Source of the DNA: Promethearchaeota archaeon
Lineage (GTDB): Archaea > Asgardarchaeota > Lokiarchaeia > Sigyniarchaeales > SOKP01
Direction: 5' to 3'
Assembly: GCA_011364975.1 (NCBI GenBank)
Contig: RDOE01000002.1
Location: forward strand, 1-64,000
DNA length: 64,000 nt
This document shows, in pieces, positions 48,846 to 58,990 of the stretch (its first letter is position 1; every line of letters starts with the position of its first letter). Below the pieces are notes generated by a model. The model was not told the origin of the DNA. It made no database searches and saw only the letters and a list, made by a program, of their open reading frames with translations. A program made the translations under genes and the position numbers.

Positions 48846-50699
48846 TTAATCTTGTAGGAAATTTAAAATATATCGTTGAGCAATAAGATCTGAGCTGATT
48901 TTTCCAAGAACTTTTCCTTCTAATACTATAGGCATGGCAGAAATTTGGTATTGTTCAAACTCTCTAACAATATCTAGTATAGAAAGATTTGGAGATGCTG
49001 AAATAACATCTTTTGTCATAATTTCATTTACACTTGCATCACAAACACCTTCAGCAGATGCTTTAGTGATATCCCAGTCCGTTACTACGCCTACAAGTTT
49101 TTCATTTGATATTACTGCTATAATTCCGCTATTATTATCAATCATGGACTTAGCGGCTTCCTGGATTGTAGAATCGACTTCAATTATGGGAATAGAGATC
49201 ATAATATCTTTAGCAGTCAATTCATTCTCTTTAACTTTTAATCGTTGCAAACTTATCTGCTCAGCAGCCTGAGAAGGTAAGGTATCAGGCGATTTTGTTA
49301 AAATATCAACTAATTCAATCATATTATGATGAATTACATTTTTTCGATATTCTTCTCCTGCTCTTAAACGTTTTTGAGAAAGTTGAACAAATTCATCGGA
49401 ATGATCTTTAAGCCATTTATTTACCGCATCTTTTTTACCTAACAATTTTTCAGGAATTTGAATATGTTCTGGAGTTTTTACAATATGTTCTTGAGCAGCA
49501 AAAATTACTCCGCCTGAATTTACTAAATAATCATTTGCTATCATAACACCCTTCTCACGATATACTATTTGTTCCATGCGTGTTCTTGCTGCTTTTCTAT
49601 TTGGATCTGGGGAGTAAGTATTTGCGCCCTCAATGATTATATTCCATTTTCCCATGTGATCAACAATCATTGATGCATTATCGGAAGGTCTAACTCCAAG
49701 ATAATTAAATATTGGGGCTGCAGGGATAAAGCAAAAAGCATCTTCACGTAATAGATCATTCGAATTAGTTGAAAATTTAACGGGATGTTTATATCCCTGT
49801 GATAGCATTTTTTGTTTAAAATAGATGTTTGTAACAAGGCCTTTTTCATGCCATAAATCAAATAGATCTTCTATTGGGAGCCCAAATTCATTATATAGAT
49901 ATCCCTCTAAATCACTTATCCCTATCACTTTCACTTCTGGAATCGAACTTCTTAATATTCTTGCTACGTGAGCACCAACAGCTCCAAATCCTTGAATTAG
50001 TATTGTAAGATCTTTACTTTCAGGTATTTCTATATTTTCAAATTGAGATAAAACTCTCATTCTTGGAAGAATTTCTAAAAGTGTCTGAAGTGCGGTCACA
50101 ACACCTCCCGCAGCAGCACCTAACTCGTCTATTCTATTTCCACCCATATCTGCAGTCTTAGAAACAGCACTATCAAGCCCATTTTCAATCGCAATTAATT
50201 TCATATCCGCATCATTAGTACCTACATCAGGACCGGGGACATAAATCTCTTTATATCTTCTAATTAATCGTGCAAATCCTCGTACAATTTCTTCATGAAT
50301 TTCTAGGGGTAAATCCCTTTCAGCTACAATTCCAGATTTGCCTCCCCCATAAGGAAGGTTCGCCGCAGCATTTTTTAAAGTCATACCGCGAGCTAAATTA
50401 TGGATATCAGATGGAGTAATGTTAGGTAACATTCTTATTCCTCCCATAGAGGGCTTTCCCATTGAAAGATTATCTACGACTACAAAACCTCCGATCTCCA
50501 ATTTTGAGGTCTCATCCCATATGCATGCGACTAACTGTGGCCCCAGAGAGTCTCTAATAATTCCTAATCTTGATAATAATTGCTCATCAATATTACTAAA
50601 CTCTAAGTAGCATTTTCCGTCCTCTTTTTTAAGACGATTTTTTAATGTAATTTCTGGAAGTCGTTCTTTAAGAAATCTATCCATTGCTTTTGGTATCAT
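48846..50699 (-). CDS. Glu/Leu/Phe/Val dehydrogenase fused to C-terminal CBS-domain pair
   Basis: GGKSGIVAERDL; VPGPDVGTNDADM; IQGFGAVGAHVARIL; tail with VVTDWDITKA and EIMTKDVISASPNLSILDIV. Confidence 0.85.
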   Translation of the reverse strand: MIPKAMDRFLKERLPEITLKNRLKKEDGKCYLEFSNIDEQLLSRLGIIRDSLGPQLVACIWDETSKLEIGGFVVVDNLSMGKPSMGGIRMLPNITPSDIHNLARGMTLKNAAANLPYGGGKSGIVAERDLPLEIHEEIVRGFARLIRRYKEIYVPGPDVGTNDADMKLIAIENGLDSAVSKTADMGGNRIDELGAAAGGVVTALQTLLEILPRMRVLSQFENIEIPESKDLTILIQGFGAVGAHVARILRSSIPEVKVIGISDLEGYLYNEFGLPIEDLFDLWHEKGLVTNIYFKQKMLSQGYKHPVKFSTNSNDLLREDAFCFIPAAPIFNYLGVRPSDNASMIVDHMGKWNIIIEGANTYSPDPNRKAARTRMEQIVYREKGVMIANDYLVNSGGVIFAAQEHIVKTPEHIQIPEKLLGKKDAVNKWLKDHSDEFVQLSQKRLRAGEEYRKNVIHHNMIELVDILTKSPDTLPSQAAEQISLQRLKVKENELTAKDIMISIPIIEVDSTIQEAAKSMIDNNSGIIAVISNEKLVGVVTDWDITKASAEGVCDASVNEIMTKDVISASPNLSILDIVREFEQYQISAMPIVLEGKVLGKISSDLIAQRYILNFLQD

Positions 50700-50838
50700 A
50701 ATTATTCAATAAAATCTGAATTTCATTTTTTAAATCTAATTATATTTTCATATATGAATCTCTTAAATTTAAAATTGTTCTCTATTAAAAAATGTCAAGT
50801 TAAATTAGAAATGTTAAATGTTAAATAATAGAGAGTAG

Positions 50839-52686
50839 ATGATGAAGGGATCAAAAAAATTATTACTAATAGGTATTGATCAAGCTATTCCTTGTTTGCT
50901 TAATAAGTTCCTTGATACTAATATCTTACCTAATATAGCTAAACTCCGGGAAAATGGAGTAATGACTGAAGCGTTTTCTTGTCCTCCGTGTGATACACCA
51001 ACTAATTGGACTACAATCGCAACAGGAGCTACAACTGCTATTCATGGAGCAACCAGTTTTTATATGCATAATTCCGGAGATTCTTTTGAAGAAGGATTAA
51101 AATTTCGATCTAGAACGCAATTATCTCGATATTGTAAAGCGGAATATATATGGAACGTTGTGGATAAGAGTTCATTAATTCCATTTGTATTTAATTACCC
51201 TTCAGGATGGCCAAATAATTTTAAAAAAGGAGTTATGAGTTTATTCACTTGGGAGATACCTGAATCATATCCTATATTGATGTCTACATCAAAAACATAT
51301 AAATTTGATATAGAAGATAACAAAAAGTCAATCCAACTAAATATCAGTATTAAAAATAAGAATTTTAAATGCAATTACAATAAAGAGGTATTCTTGATCA
51401 ATTTAAAGGGGAATAAATTTGATGCTTTGAAACTATTAATAAGTGAGAAGTTAGGATGGCAAACTATTAGGGAAAAAGAATGGAGCAATTGGATAGAAGC
51501 AATCATAAATACAAACATTGGTCAATTACCTTGCTTATTTAAAATAAAGTTACAAGAGATAGATTATGAGGAAAAATATGTTAAAATTAAACGCTCTACT
51601 GTATATAATATTAAAGGTTGGGCATATCCTGAGACTTTTGGTGATAAATTAATCAAAAATGTTTTTGAATATGATTTACCCGAAAAACATGATGTTGAGT
51701 TTATGATGTATGAGGGGATAAAAAAGTACTTAATATCTGCAAGGGAAGAAAGTTTAACTTTGGCTAAAACTATAAATTTTGCTAAAACGGACTTTAACTG
51801 GGATGTATGCTTTTTTCATTATCATCCTTTAGACACTATTAATCATAATTCTCTCGCATTTTTATTTAATAAATCACCATTTTATGAGGAGGATAAAGCC
51901 AAGAAAACACTCAAGAATGTTGAAACTGCTTATAAAATCGTTGATGAGCTTATTGGTAATTTATTCAAAACTTGTGTTGATCAAAATACTATTGTTTGTT
52001 TTGTTTCAGACCATGGGGCAATCCCTATATGGAAAATAGTAAATCTTCCTCATTTTTTTATAAAATCTGGGTTACTTAAATATAAATGGAGTTCTAAAGA
52101 AAATTGCTATATTATAGATTGGAAAAAAACAAAAGTATTCCCTTATATAGAGCCACCCTTTATTTGGATTAATTTAGAAGGACGAGATCCAAAGGGAATA
52201 GTAAAACATTCTGAATATGACGATTTAAAAGATGAAGTTATCAAGATACTTTATGATATAAGAGATCCTTACACTAACGAAAAATTGATTGATTTGGCAA
52301 TAAAGAAGGAAGATGCTGATTATCTTGGTCTAAATGGTGAAAGAATTGGTGATATAATATATTTTTTAAAACCCCCCTATAGTTTATTCGATGGGAATCT
52401 AGAGATGCTTAATGCCTCTCGCCTTTCAAAAAACCTTTTTAATAAACCAGAGGTTTATAATTCCCAATCATTTTTTGGAGCACATGCTTATTTCCTTCCG
52501 AAAACTAAATTTGGAGAATATTCAATCAGCGTCCCATTGATTTTATCTGGACCAGGAATTAAAAAAGGGGAGATGTTGAAAAAACCAGTAAATCTTGTCA
52601 ATTTGGCACCCACATTTTCTCATTTACTGCAAATTCCGAAACCTAAAGATTCTCAAGCTAGGGTCCTTTATGAAATAATGGAATAA
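50839..52686 (+). CDS. Alkaline phosphatase superfamily (type I phosphodiesterase/nucleotide pyrophosphatase-like)
   Basis: CPPCDTPTNWTTIATG; FHYHPLDTINH; CFVSDHGAIP; FFGAHAY. Confidence 0.8.
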   Translation: MMKGSKKLLLIGIDQAIPCLLNKFLDTNILPNIAKLRENGVMTEAFSCPPCDTPTNWTTIATGATTAIHGATSFYMHNSGDSFEEGLKFRSRTQLSRYCKAEYIWNVVDKSSLIPFVFNYPSGWPNNFKKGVMSLFTWEIPESYPILMSTSKTYKFDIEDNKKSIQLNISIKNKNFKCNYNKEVFLINLKGNKFDALKLLISEKLGWQTIREKEWSNWIEAIINTNIGQLPCLFKIKLQEIDYEEKYVKIKRSTVYNIKGWAYPETFGDKLIKNVFEYDLPEKHDVEFMMYEGIKKYLISAREESLTLAKTINFAKTDFNWDVCFFHYHPLDTINHNSLAFLFNKSPFYEEDKAKKTLKNVETAYKIVDELIGNLFKTCVDQNTIVCFVSDHGAIPIWKIVNLPHFFIKSGLLKYKWSSKENCYIIDWKKTKVFPYIEPPFIWINLEGRDPKGIVKHSEYDDLKDEVIKILYDIRDPYTNEKLIDLAIKKEDADYLGLNGERIGDIIYFLKPPYSLFDGNLEMLNASRLSKNLFNKPEVYNSQSFFGAHAYFLPKTKFGEYSISVPLILSGPGIKKGEMLKKPVNLVNLAPTFSHLLQIPKPKDSQARVLYEIME

Positions 52687-52787
52687 TAATAACGAGAAAC
52701 TTGGTTTTTTGAATTCTAAATATTATTATAATTTAAGTAAAGTGTATAATTTAATAATATTAAATCAATTTTGGAGATCTTATAAAA

Positions 52788-53078
52788 ATGGTTACTTTAA
52801 TAGCAACTCTCAAAATAAAAGAAGGCAAAATGCCTGAAGCCATTCAAGTACTTAAAGAGATGGCAGCAAACATAAAATCATCTGAACCTGGGACTTTGGA
52901 ATATATCCCTCATACGGTAAAAGGAGAAGGATTAGAAAATACAATAATTTTCTATGAAAAATATGAAACTGAAGAAGCAATGAAATTCCATAGTAAAAAT
53001 TTAGTTAAAACAGCAATTAGGTTGGCTCCACTTTTAGATCCAGGAAGGGATATAAAAGTCTGTAAAGAGATTATTTAA
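52788..53078 (+). CDS. Antibiotic biosynthesis monooxygenase (ABM)-like protein
   Basis: MVTLIATLKIKEGKMPEAIQVLKEMAANIKSSEPGTLEY. Confidence 0.75.
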   Translation: MVTLIATLKIKEGKMPEAIQVLKEMAANIKSSEPGTLEYIPHTVKGEGLENTIIFYEKYETEEAMKFHSKNLVKTAIRLAPLLDPGRDIKVCKEII

Positions 53079-53096
53079 GTTTAGTTAATCTAAATT

Positions 53097-54692
53097 TTAT
53101 TTATTTTTTTTAAATAATAACTCATCTTGAATATATGGTCTTCCGGTATATAAACAAAGCTCTGCTTTACTTAATTCTCTCCCTAAGTAATTTAAATGAT
53201 AAATATCATCGGTTATGCGTAATTCCATAACCTTTTTACTTAAAGTTTCTGCATTCTTTCCTATTATAAGATTGAGTAGCTCATCGTTATTAGAATAAAA
53301 TAATATATAAATTTGTTTTGAATAGTGATCCACAAAAAACCTAAAATAACCTTTTTTATCAGAAATGTAATCTGGGTTTTCAGGATCGACGAAAATGGCT
53401 TTTGTCTCATCAATTTGAGGGAAATCCTGACTAACTTTTCCCTTTGCTTTAAATATTGAAATGCCATGATTAATAGGAGGTGTTTTTTTACATTTTGCTA
53501 AATAATTAAGTTTAATAGATTCTTTTAATTCACGAACTCCGCCCATAAGTTTTATACTATGTTCTACGGTAAATAAAACGCCCATCTCTAATTCTATTGC
53601 TATACAAGCTAATAATCCATTAATACCGATGGAATCAATGTCCATTAATTCAACAACGTTTGAAATTCCAAAAAATAATGGTAATTCAATGCTTTTATCT
53701 CTTATTTGAGAGACTTTCTTTTTATATAAAAAATAAGCTTCCAAAGAATTTGTAAACCCAGGACTTATTGGAGTCTCAAGCAGAGGATCAGCTATCAGTT
53801 TTTGAAATCCCAGATTTTGCAATTCCTCTGTAAAGTAAAGTAAATTTTCAACTCTTAATGCAGGTTCTTTTGGAAAATACGCTGCTTTAATATTCGTGGG
53901 AAGAATTACAATCGGTATATCTTTTGGAATATTTAGTAGCTGTTTGTAATTTCCTTTATCAAAACTTAGAATCATATCAATCCCTTCATCTATTGCGGAC
54001 CTTATTTCTTCTTTTTCCATTGAATCTATACTTATTAAAGTATTAAATTTAGATTGAATGAGATTAATAACTTCACGAACCCTTTCAGGATTAGGTTTAT
54101 TAGCTATACATCCTATATCAATAATATCTGCTCCTGAGTCTAAATAATGCTTCACTTTTCTAAGTATTGACTCATTAGGCTTCTCTGGACAATTTACTAT
54201 CTCAGCGATTATGGGAGGGGGTAAATCGCGACCAATTATTAAATCGGATTTTTGTCTATTAATATAAAAAGTATGAGTCCCAATATTTTCTTTAGCTAAT
54301 TTAATTTTTTCAGATAGGATATCATTATATTCTCGAATTCCAGATAATTGGATTAACTTATTAGCTGCAATATTGGTAGATAATTGAATTGAGTCTAAAT
54401 TATTTAATATAAAAGGCAAATCAGACGCAAATTCTGGGCCTTTTTTAATTTCAATTGAAAATTCTTTTTCTAGATTAAAAGTATCCCATTGAACAAATCC
54501 AGGCAATAATATAATATCATAATTAGATTTGGAGATTTTTTTCAAAATCTCTTTAGTTAAATCTTCCGATAGAAAGGCTGAAATTGTTATAGGTGCTTTG
54601 TATACTTCGATTTCATTCTTATGTATATCTTTTATAAGGTTATTAATTATGGGATAACTATTAAGACCGGTTATAATTAATATTCTTTTAAT
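53097..54692 (-). CDS. Dihydropteroate synthase-related protein (DUF6513/MJ0107-like); N-terminus probably at an ATT codon
   Basis: GADIDIGCIA-like TIM-barrel segment (HYLDSGADIIDIGCIANKPNPERV). Open frame extends 147 nt upstream of the track's TTG start as (I)KRILIITGLNSYPIINNLIKDIHKNEIEVYKAPITISAFLSEDLTKE. Confidence 0.75.
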   Translation of the reverse strand: MKRILIITGLNSYPIINNLIKDIHKNEIEVYKAPITISAFLSEDLTKEILKKISKSNYDIILLPGFVQWDTFNLEKEFSIEIKKGPEFASDLPFILNNLDSIQLSTNIAANKLIQLSGIREYNDILSEKIKLAKENIGTHTFYINRQKSDLIIGRDLPPPIIAEIVNCPEKPNESILRKVKHYLDSGADIIDIGCIANKPNPERVREVINLIQSKFNTLISIDSMEKEEIRSAIDEGIDMILSFDKGNYKQLLNIPKDIPIVILPTNIKAAYFPKEPALRVENLLYFTEELQNLGFQKLIADPLLETPISPGFTNSLEAYFLYKKKVSQIRDKSIELPLFFGISNVVELMDIDSIGINGLLACIAIELEMGVLFTVEHSIKLMGGVRELKESIKLNYLAKCKKTPPINHGISIFKAKGKVSQDFPQIDETKAIFVDPENPDYISDKKGYFRFFVDHYSKQIYILFYSNNDELLNLIIGKNAETLSKKVMELRITDDIYHLNYLGRELSKAELCLYTGRPYIQDELLFKKNK

Positions 54693-55779
54693 CTAAATCA
54701 CTTAATAATCTCTCTTTATTGAATGGAATATAAATATCGTCTAATATTGAGCCCTTAGCTTCTCTAACTCGTAGATTATTTACAATGGATTCAAATTTGC
54801 CTCCCAGCAAACCGTTAGCTATAAAGGCTGCTCCTTGGGCAGCATGTTTTGATAAATGGCTATATGATTTCATTAGTCTTACTGGAGCAATTTCACTTAA
54901 ATTATTAATCATTTTCTGATCTAAATATTTTAGTTCTGCTCCTCTCCCTGCTATTAAAATTTCACATATCTTTTTTCGGTTAGTAAATGAAGCAGAGATA
55001 CCATAAACTGCTTTTTTGACATCTGATAAATACGCATCAAGAGCCATCTTAGTTTGGTCATCCTTTTGTGCTAGTAATATTATCTCATCTAAGCTCAAAT
55101 CTTGATAACCTGCAATAAAAGACACTCCGCCTTTATAAATATTCTTCTTTTTTATGTCTTTAATTAAATAAGCTAACTCTCCATCAAGACTACCGCATGC
55201 TCGAAATCCCATTATATTTGATCCTCCAATACCGTCGATGATTTGACCATTTTCAATTGCAAGTACAGCAGTAAATCCGTAACCTATTTCTACCATGATA
55301 AAATTTACGTCTTCAGGGCGGTTATTTTTTCGTTCCATCTGATCCCTTATACCTGTAACAGCAGTACATAATTTATCTGCCGTCCCCATGTCAATTTTGT
55401 TAATTTTTCGATAATTTGGAACAGTTGGTAAATGTTTAACACCTGGAACAATAACTCCTGGAATATTTTCAGCTTTAATAAGCCTAAGAACATTACCAAG
55501 ACCAATTAATTTATCCTTTTCTTTTTTCTCGAATTTGAGTACTGTAAAAAATATATCTTTCTCTGTTAAATCTTTTACACTCTTTAATGGTAACCCAAAA
55601 CCGCTTGGCGCTACCATTAAATCAATATTTTCCATTGATTTGATAACTGCAATAGCTTTTTTTGGATCTTCAATTAACTCTTTTGATGGTAATGAGGTGT
55701 CTAATATTATTTCATCCTCATCTAAGCCACAAAAATCCCACGAAAGTGACCCCGGATCAATTCCAAGTACCCTATACAC
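54688..55779 (-). CDS. DUF1464 family archaeal protein (BadF/ASKHA-like)
   Basis: MYRVLGIDPGSLSWDFCGL...MVEIGYGFTAVLAIENGQIIDGIGG. Confidence 0.8.
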   Translation of the reverse strand: MYRVLGIDPGSLSWDFCGLDEDEIILDTSLPSKELIEDPKKAIAVIKSMENIDLMVAPSGFGLPLKSVKDLTEKDIFFTVLKFEKKEKDKLIGLGNVLRLIKAENIPGVIVPGVKHLPTVPNYRKINKIDMGTADKLCTAVTGIRDQMERKNNRPEDVNFIMVEIGYGFTAVLAIENGQIIDGIGGSNIMGFRACGSLDGELAYLIKDIKKKNIYKGGVSFIAGYQDLSLDEIILLAQKDDQTKMALDAYLSDVKKAVYGISASFTNRKKICEILIAGRGAELKYLDQKMINNLSEIAPVRLMKSYSHLSKHAAQGAAFIANGLLGGKFESIVNNLRVREAKGSILDDIYIPFNKERLLSDLD

Positions 55780-55960
55780 TAATAATCAGATCTTATATAA
55801 TGCTCAATTTATAAAAGTTCAATAATTCATTTTATATTTATTAATTTTTAATAGTTCTTCTTAAAATCTAAAGAATAAATTTTAACTAGAAAAAATTAAT
55901 ACTCATATAATTTGATTAATAATTTTTTCCATTGGAGTAAGAATTCTTTTATATATCATT

Positions 55961-56701
55961 ATGAATATGGATTATAAATCTATAGGACTAGAAGAGAATT
56001 CATTGTATGAAGTCTTAGCGACAACTTTTTCAATTGAAAGTGAAAATCAATTTGTTCCTAATACGGCATCTATGGGAATTAGAATATTGAATAATGGTTT
56101 AATTAGTATGAGCCCTTATCCTTCAACAAAAACTTTTCAAAATTTGAATCAAATACCCCTTGTAACGCTTAATTTTGTAGATAATATCTTTTTATACGCT
56201 TTAACTTCATTAAAAGGTTCAAATATGCTTAATAATATTAAAGGAGAAAAGGAAAATTTTTATGATTATTATCAATTAAAATCATTGACTCATTTTAAGG
56301 ATCAACTTAAAGCTAAAAAACTCCAAGAAAGTTTCTCAATTCCTTTTATAAAAGATTCTTGGGCAATAATTATTAGTGAAGTAAAAATGAGAAATAATAG
56401 ACATAAAGAAGATGAGTTTGGAATGCTGAAATTAACGGAATTTTTACTAAGCCCAATTTTAATTAAAAAATTTAGAGAATCATACAAACTTTTTAATAGA
56501 GCAGAAAATATTACTTTAGAAACTATAATTTTAGCAACAAGATTAAAGGTTGCCTTTGAAGTAAAAGATAAAAGCTCTTTAGATCAAATCAACTATAAAA
56601 TCGCAGAAAATGTAAAAACAATAAACAGATTTAGTAAAAATGAAAGGGTGTTGAGATCCTTAGAATATATTCAGCAATATATTGAGAAATTTAAAGATTA
56701 A
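55961..56701 (+). CDS. DUF447-like flavoprotein-family protein
   Basis: LEENSLYEVLATTFSIESENQFVPNTASMGIRI. Confidence 0.75.
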   Translation: MNMDYKSIGLEENSLYEVLATTFSIESENQFVPNTASMGIRILNNGLISMSPYPSTKTFQNLNQIPLVTLNFVDNIFLYALTSLKGSNMLNNIKGEKENFYDYYQLKSLTHFKDQLKAKKLQESFSIPFIKDSWAIIISEVKMRNNRHKEDEFGMLKLTEFLLSPILIKKFRESYKLFNRAENITLETIILATRLKVAFEVKDKSSLDQINYKIAENVKTINRFSKNERVLRSLEYIQQYIEKFKD

Positions 56702-57093
56702 TCCTTTACTTTAATGGTTTCAATATACATTAAGGGATACTTTAGGGTATCAATCCACTTAATAAAGGCAGTTACTTCAACAGATTCAAATTCAATAATT
56801 ACTTTAGCATTTATGATTTTTCCAGTTACTTCATCATAGTCAAACTCGGTAGATTTATCACCAGAGATTTTAGTTTTATCAATATCGATTTTCACAAATT
56901 TGACATATGGTTGGCATGATATTGCAGCTTCTATTCCTTTTTCAATAGATTCAATAACTGCTGAATCTGAACGTATTGGTATACCACATAAAATGTGATA
57001 AAGTGCTCCTAATTTTATTCCAACTTCAAAGCAAGCTCTTTCTCTAATACTCAGGTTAGGATCAAAGAAAGACCGTTCATCAGTAAGAGGCAT
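56698..57093 (-). CDS. mptD: Archaeal dihydroneopterin aldolase (MptD)
   Basis: ERACFEVGIKLGALYHILCGIPI; adjacent to RFAP synthase. Confidence 0.8.
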   Translation of the reverse strand: MPLTDERSFFDPNLSIRERACFEVGIKLGALYHILCGIPIRSDSAVIESIEKGIEAAISCQPYVKFVKIDIDKTKISGDKSTEFDYDEVTGKIINAKVIIEFESVEVTAFIKWIDTLKYPLMYIETIKVKD

Positions 57094-58106
57094 TAAATAT
57101 CATCCAAATACTCAATTTTTGCTCCATCATTATTTGGTTTACAGATGTAAATATGACCACCTATAGGTTTCAGACGCATTTGCACTTCTTTTAATAAGGC
57201 ATTTGCTTCTTCATCTGATTCGACAATTCCAACTATACTTGGACCAAATGAAGACATAGCATATGCTTTTAATCCAAATTCCTCAAAAAATTTAAGAATC
57301 CCCTTAACAATGTCGTGTTGTAGAGAAATCTCGATTTTCTTGAATCCAATTTTTTGAATACTTTTTAACCCTTCTCCGAAACATTTTAAATCGTTTTTAA
57401 TAATTCCTGGAATAACTTTCATTAAAATTTGATGAGAAACTTCTGTGACTTCTGATTTAGGTATTGGGGCATTAGATTGAAAAATACTCACTTCTTCATC
57501 CCCATAAGCACCTTTTTTTACATTTGGTATAACTAAAACAAATCTCCAATTTTCAGGGATGGGATATCTTAAAATTGTAATTGCAGGATCTACTTCGGTT
57601 GATGCTGAAGATGGCAAAAAGGTTTCTTTTTCTTTTCCTATTCCAAAATCATGCCCTGCATCTAATATGAAACCCCCGTTTTCAAAACCTCTCCAGCCTA
57701 TTCCAGAAGTTCCTCCTCTTCCAACGAGTTTGGTTAATTCATTCGTATTTAAATTATTTATATTCTTTAGTTTGGTTATAGCTCGAGCAATAGCTAAGGA
57801 TAATTGGGTTTTTGAGCCTAACCCTACGTGGCTGGGGTAATATCTTATAAGATTAAAATGAAAATTTTTATTACTTATATTAAACGCTTTAAATACCCTT
57901 GATGCAATTTCGTTTATTACCTCGATTGATTCTCGATAATATTTATTTGCTTTAATTTTGAATTCTTCAGCATTGTTTGAAGCTTCGAAAACAACATTTG
58001 GACGGTCTAACATAAGACCTATCCCTCCATCTACCCTTCCCGTGAAACCATTCTCATCAATTAAGGAAAGATGAATACGACAGGGCGTAATTATTCTAAT
58101 TTTCAT
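57093..58106 (-). CDS. Beta-ribofuranosylaminobenzene 5'-phosphate synthase family (GHMP fold)
   Basis: PCRIHLSLIDENGFTGRVDGGIGLML; SHVGLGSKTQLSLAIARAI; GRGGTSGIGWRGFENGGFILDAGHDFG. Confidence 0.9.
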   Translation of the reverse strand: MKIRIITPCRIHLSLIDENGFTGRVDGGIGLMLDRPNVVFEASNNAEEFKIKANKYYRESIEVINEIASRVFKAFNISNKNFHFNLIRYYPSHVGLGSKTQLSLAIARAITKLKNINNLNTNELTKLVGRGGTSGIGWRGFENGGFILDAGHDFGIGKEKETFLPSSASTEVDPAITILRYPIPENWRFVLVIPNVKKGAYGDEEVSIFQSNAPIPKSEVTEVSHQILMKVIPGIIKNDLKCFGEGLKSIQKIGFKKIEISLQHDIVKGILKFFEEFGLKAYAMSSFGPSIVGIVESDEEANALLKEVQMRLKPIGGHIYICKPNNDGAKIEYLDDI

Positions 58107-58447
58107 TTTATCTTAAATAAGAAAAGTTTCAAACTAAATGTAAGAATCTTTAAAATAATTTAAATTTAATATAAATTCATGGTTTTTTTAATATTATGGA
58201 ATATAATAGATTTTATTAATGATTAAACTTTGATGAAAATTCGACCAAAACAAACAGTTATAAAAGAAACATTCTATATTATAACTTAAAGACTTCTAAA
58301 TGACTATCTATTAACAAAACTGTCAGGTAGTATATGCCATCTTGATAGTACTTGATGGATTAATGTGTTATTTGTTTAAATAATATGATTAAAAGGGTAA
58401 TGCAAAGTTTAAGTAATTTAGATATAATTTTTGGGGGTTAATTAAAG

Positions 58448-58840
58448 ATTATCACTATTTTCGTAGTTGAGGATGACCATTCGTTAAGGATGCTTTACGA
58501 GAAAGCCCTAGAACTAAATGGATATACTGTTATAGGCGCCGCAAAGGATGGAGACGAAGCAGTAAAAATGTTTGTAGGTTTCACTTCTAAACCAAAGGTT
58601 ATTATAATGGATCATAGAATGCCTATAAAAAATGGAATTGAAGCAACGAAAGAAATTTTAGCAATATCTGATAATCCAAAACCCAAAATTATATTTGCGA
58701 GCGCTGATCTTTCAATTAAAGAAGAGGCTTTAGCGATTGGTGTTTCATGTTTTAAGGATAAACCATTTACACTAGAAAGATTATTTAGTAATATTGAAAA
58801 GGTAATAGCCAAGGATCAAATACTAAAAATTCAAAGTTGA
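58448..58840 (+). CDS. CheY-like response-regulator receiver protein, apparent non-canonical (ATT) start
   Basis: Upstream in-frame extension IITIFVVEDDHSLRM supplies the acidic pocket; MDHRMPIKNGIEA; DKPFTLERLF. Confidence 0.75.
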   Translation: MITIFVVEDDHSLRMLYEKALELNGYTVIGAAKDGDEAVKMFVGFTSKPKVIIMDHRMPIKNGIEATKEILAISDNPKPKIIFASADLSIKEEALAIGVSCFKDKPFTLERLFSNIEKVIAKDQILKIQS

Positions 58841-58990
58841 AAAAAACTATGCTTATTTTTTTTTAGTTTTATAGCAATAATTTAACAATAGGATCCTAAA
58901 TTCTATATATTTTCTATTCTTTATTTTTATGATATTTAGAAAGAATAAATTTGATTAAAAAGGATAAATCAACGTAAAAGGCGTATTTTT

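Noticed and set aside
49667-49861. 64-aa minus ORF
   Set aside because: Alternate frame within the GDH-CBS gene.
58310-58440. Inverted repeat ccatc-n-gatgg in the long leader before the receiver gene, considered as riboswitch/ncRNA
   Set aside because: Five-bp arms are not significant in this composition.
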